From contig JALCDF010000006.1 of the NCBI GenBank assembly GCA_022641375.1, positions 1 through 47,274 on the forward strand: 47,274 bases of DNA. The letters run 5' to 3'. The DNA comes from Megasphaera sp. Its GTDB lineage: Bacteria > Bacillota > Negativicutes > Veillonellales > Megasphaeraceae. Position 1 is the stretch's first letter. Each line of letters opens with the position of its first letter. The position numbers were made by a program, and so were the translations under genes. This document shows, piece by piece, positions 45,328 to 47,274 of this stretch. The notes under the pieces are model-generated. The model was not told the DNA's origin. It worked only from the letters and a program-made list of their open reading frames with translations, and ran no database searches.

Positions 45328-45406
45328 TATAACCACTCCTAATCTTACAGATTCATCATTTATATCACATTTACTTATTATACCAAATCTGCTTGCAAAA
45401 AGAAAT

Positions 45407-46072
45407 TTAAAAGAAGCCTTCCGGCCTCTTTTTTTTGACTTTCGGCAGATTCAGATGAAATTGTACCGCCAATAACCGAATCAGTACGGTCGTCATAAAC
45501 GCGGCCAATGCAGAAAAATCCGTTTCTTTATGCATGGATATAAAGAAGACATAAAGGACAACCGCTCCCGCTAAGGATGCCGTAGCATAAATATCCTGTT
45601 TGAAAATTCCCGGCACACGTCCCGCCAGGATATCCCGAATGACACCGCCGCCGACAGCCGTCACTACCCCCAGCGTAATATCGAGGAACATCATATCCGG
45701 ATAAAGGTCACACCCCAGAAGCGTACCCGTAACTGTAAATGACCCCAGGCCGATGGCATCACAAATGATATAAAAATAAACAGAATAATTCATAAATTCA
45801 GACCGCAAATGAAGGTTGAAATAGCGAATACCGGCACTGATAGCCAGCATCGTCAAAATGATAATCCAAAAATAGAGACTGCTTCGCAAAGCTACCGGCG
45901 GGATACGGCCGACAAAAATATCCCGGATGATGCCGCCCCCTACAGCCGTCGCCGCAGACAATACAAAAATACCAAACATATCCATCCGCCGTGAGATAGC
46001 CACTAAAGATCCTGATAATGCAAACGCTGTCGTCCCCAATAAATCAAATATTTCCCACCATATTGATTGCAT
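45407..46072 (-). CDS. TRIC-family (UPF0126) cation channel protein
   Basis: The 221-residue protein has seven membrane helices with two internal repeats, each with the signature TAVGGGIIRDIFVGRIP and TAVGGGVIRDILAGRVP. Prokaryotic TRIC proteins are trimeric monovalent-cation channels. The ATG at 46072 has GGAG 7 nt upstream; an ATG at 46135 would overlap the tadA promoter region. It is divergent from tadA. Confidence 0.9.
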   Translation of the reverse strand: MQSIWWEIFDLLGTTAFALSGSLVAISRRMDMFGIFVLSAATAVGGGIIRDIFVGRIPPVALRSSLYFWIIILTMLAISAGIRYFNLHLRSEFMNYSVYFYIICDAIGLGSFTVTGTLLGCDLYPDMMFLDITLGVVTAVGGGVIRDILAGRVPGIFKQDIYATASLAGAVVLYVFFISMHKETDFSALAAFMTTVLIRLLAVQFHLNLPKVKKKRPEGFF

Positions 46073-46095
46073 AATACCGCTCCATCCCTTAAAAT
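46067..46095 (+). promoter_or_regulatory. Possible tadA promoter
   Basis: TTGCAT (46067-46072), 17 bp, TAAAAT (46090-46095). It overlaps the first codons of the divergent channel gene. Confidence 0.45.
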
Positions 46096-46145
46096 AATAC
46101 AGTATAAAGGTATCATGAACATAAAGAATAATCAAGGAGCATACT

Positions 46146-46610
46146 ATGACTAAAGATGAATTTTATATGGGAAAAGCGTTGGAAGAAGCAAAAAAAGCAT
46201 ATGCTATCGGCGAAATCCCCATCGGTGCCGTCATCATATACAAAAAGAAAGCAATCGCCCGCGCTCATAATCTGAGAGAAAGCACGCTGTGTGCCACAGC
46301 TCATGCCGAACTGCTGGCCATCGAAGAAGCCTGCCGTGTCCTGCACCGCTGGCGCCTCACCGGCTGTACCCTCTATGTCACGGTAGAACCATGTCCCATG
46401 TGTGCCGGTGCCATCGTCAACAGCCGTATGGACCGGATCGTGTATGGGTGTGACAATCCCAAGGCAGGAGCGGTCCATTCCCTGTTCCATATCGTCAACA
46501 ATCTGTCTCTCAACCATCAGGCAGAAACGACCGCCGGTATCCGCAGTGAAGAATGTGCCCAGCTCATGCAACTTTTTTTCCAATCCAGGCGGGATGTAAA
46601 AAATCCGTAA
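46146..46610 (+). CDS. tadA: tRNA-specific adenosine deaminase (A34 to inosine)
   Basis: The 154-residue deaminase has H53-A-E55 and PCPMC with C83 and C86, the zinc and catalytic residues. TadA deaminates adenosine 34 of tRNA-Arg(ACG). The HAELLAI form differs slightly from the usual HAEINAI. AAGGAG precedes the ATG. It has a long terminator downstream. Confidence 0.95.
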   Translation: MTKDEFYMGKALEEAKKAYAIGEIPIGAVIIYKKKAIARAHNLRESTLCATAHAELLAIEEACRVLHRWRLTGCTLYVTVEPCPMCAGAIVNSRMDRIVYGCDNPKAGAVHSLFHIVNNLSLNHQAETTAGIRSEECAQLMQLFFQSRRDVKNP

Positions 46611-46614
46611 CCCT

Positions 46615-46670
46615 AAAGGAACCGTACCGAACGGAAGTTTTCCCCTTCCGTTCGGTACGGTTCCTTTTTA
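46615..46670. terminator. Bidirectional terminator between tadA and topB
   Basis: A perfect 22-bp stem (46615-46636 with 46646-46667) with a 9-nt loop and T runs on both sides, between convergent genes. Confidence 0.93.
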
Positions 46671-47274
46671 CTATTTATTCACATATATACTGGGTACGCC
46701 CTTTACATCCGCACATTTTGTATTACAGCCTGCTTTGCTGCATACCCAGAAAGGCCCGTATTTGCTATTACGCTTGATAAACCAGCCTTCCTTACAACGG
46801 GGACAGCGATACTTTTGGTCTTTCTCCTCTACTGCCACAGCAGTCTGCACCGGTTCTGTATGCCGGCAGGCAGGATAATTACTGCACCCATAGAAATCTC
46901 CATATTTCCCATGCCGCAAAATCATCGCACTGCCGCAATCCGGACACGTTTTCCCTGTATTTCCGGACCCGTGAATGCTGACCTTTGTTGCCAGCTGTAC
47001 CAATTTTTTCAAAAAAGCAATCTGGTCCTGCAAAAAAGATTGCAGATTATCCCGGCCATTGCTCATCTGATATAATCGTTCTTCCCAAACGGCCGTTTCA
47101 TCGGGATACACCATTTCATCCGGCAGTGCATCAATCAAAAGATAGGCATTTTCTGTCGGTTTCAGGTATTTCTTTTTCCCTTCTTCTTCCATGAATTTCC
47201 GCTGGATCAGTTCATTGATGATGGTAGCCCGTGTAGCTTCCGTCCCGATTCCCTGCACTTCCTTCAACTTTTTT
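46671..47274 (-). CDS. topB: DNA topoisomerase III-type enzyme, C-terminal part, cut by window edge
   Basis: The frame is open to the right edge. It has the type IA topoisomerase segment GIGTEATRATIINEL (a topB-like form; topA normally reads GIGRPSTYA), then the YLKPTENAYLLIDALP and TAVWEERLYQM region, and two four-cysteine zinc fingers (CPDCGSAM...CSNYPAC and CPRCKEGW...CSKAGC). The active-site tyrosine is outside the window. Type III rather than I is inferred from the GIGT motif. Confidence 0.85.
   Translation of the reverse strand, partial: KKLKEVQGIGTEATRATIINELIQRKFMEEEGKKKYLKPTENAYLLIDALPDEMVYPDETAVWEERLYQMSNGRDNLQSFLQDQIAFLKKLVQLATKVSIHGSGNTGKTCPDCGSAMILRHGKYGDFYGCSNYPACRHTEPVQTAVAVEEKDQKYRCPRCKEGWFIKRNSKYGPFWVCSKAGCNTKCADVKGVPSIYVNK

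Overview
The window looks like a chromosomal segment of a Gram-negative-type Firmicute (Negativicutes; Megasphaera, Dialister and Veillonella relatives come to mind, but the genus is inference). Reasons: the Firmicutes order rpsB-tsf-pyrH-frr-uppS-cdsA-dxr-rseP-ispG-proS, the mltG-trmR-trhP cluster known from Bacillus, DUF4321 and DUF4911 small proteins, a GlnRS gene, Shine-Dalgarno sequences of AGGAGG type and medium GC content. Almost every gene lies on the minus strand; only an FAH-family gene and tadA are on plus. I see no tRNA or rRNA genes, insertion sequences, prophage or CRISPR array.

Layout in plus coordinates (transcription runs mostly right to left): 1-1250 pnp (5' part only) and rpsO; 1255-4501 glnS-DUF4321-maf-radC; 4656-5558 FAH-family enzyme; 5614-9528 a helical-repeat protein of unknown function, a universal stress protein and a MarR-controlled export locus whose HlyD subunit is a deletion remnant; 9654-19437 the translation, isoprenoid and envelope supercluster from rpsB to proS, with an uncharacterised 80-residue gene between frr and uppS; 19624-21312 a stand-alone OLD-family ATPase/TOPRIM nuclease; 21439-34575 a seven-gene glycogen operon glgC-glgD-glgP-glgB-glgA-(amylase/MalQ fusion)-malic enzyme; 35104-38613 a flavodoxin-ferredoxin protein, a TSUP-family permease and a siroheme sulfite/nitrite reductase; 38718-41868 mltG-trmR-trhP-DUF4911; 42023-45327 two exported low-complexity or repeat proteins and a secreted DUF4127 protein; 45407-46610 a TRIC-family channel divergent from tadA; 46671-47274 the 3' part of a topB-like topoisomerase.

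How the parts work together: the glycogen operon can make ADP-glucose (GlgC/GlgD), polymerise and branch it (GlgA, GlgB) and degrade it (GlgP, amylase/4-alpha-glucanotransferase), with malic enzyme at the operon end linking to pyruvate and reducing power. TrhP and TrmR act in sequence on tRNA wobble uridine 34 (hydroxylation, then methylation), and DUF4911 overlaps trhP.

Most notable observations: a consensus promoter placed so that mltG mRNA would be leaderless; a lysine-rich histone-H1-like tail on GlgB; the amylase-MalQ fusion; an eroded HlyD gene between paired MarR operator-like repeats; a solitary OLD nuclease downstream of rpsB; two tandem exported proteins with related signal peptides behind a looping-type inverted repeat; and small conserved-context genes of unknown function (80 aa after frr, DUF4911 after trhP). 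I did not find clear evidence of a wholly new multi-gene system.
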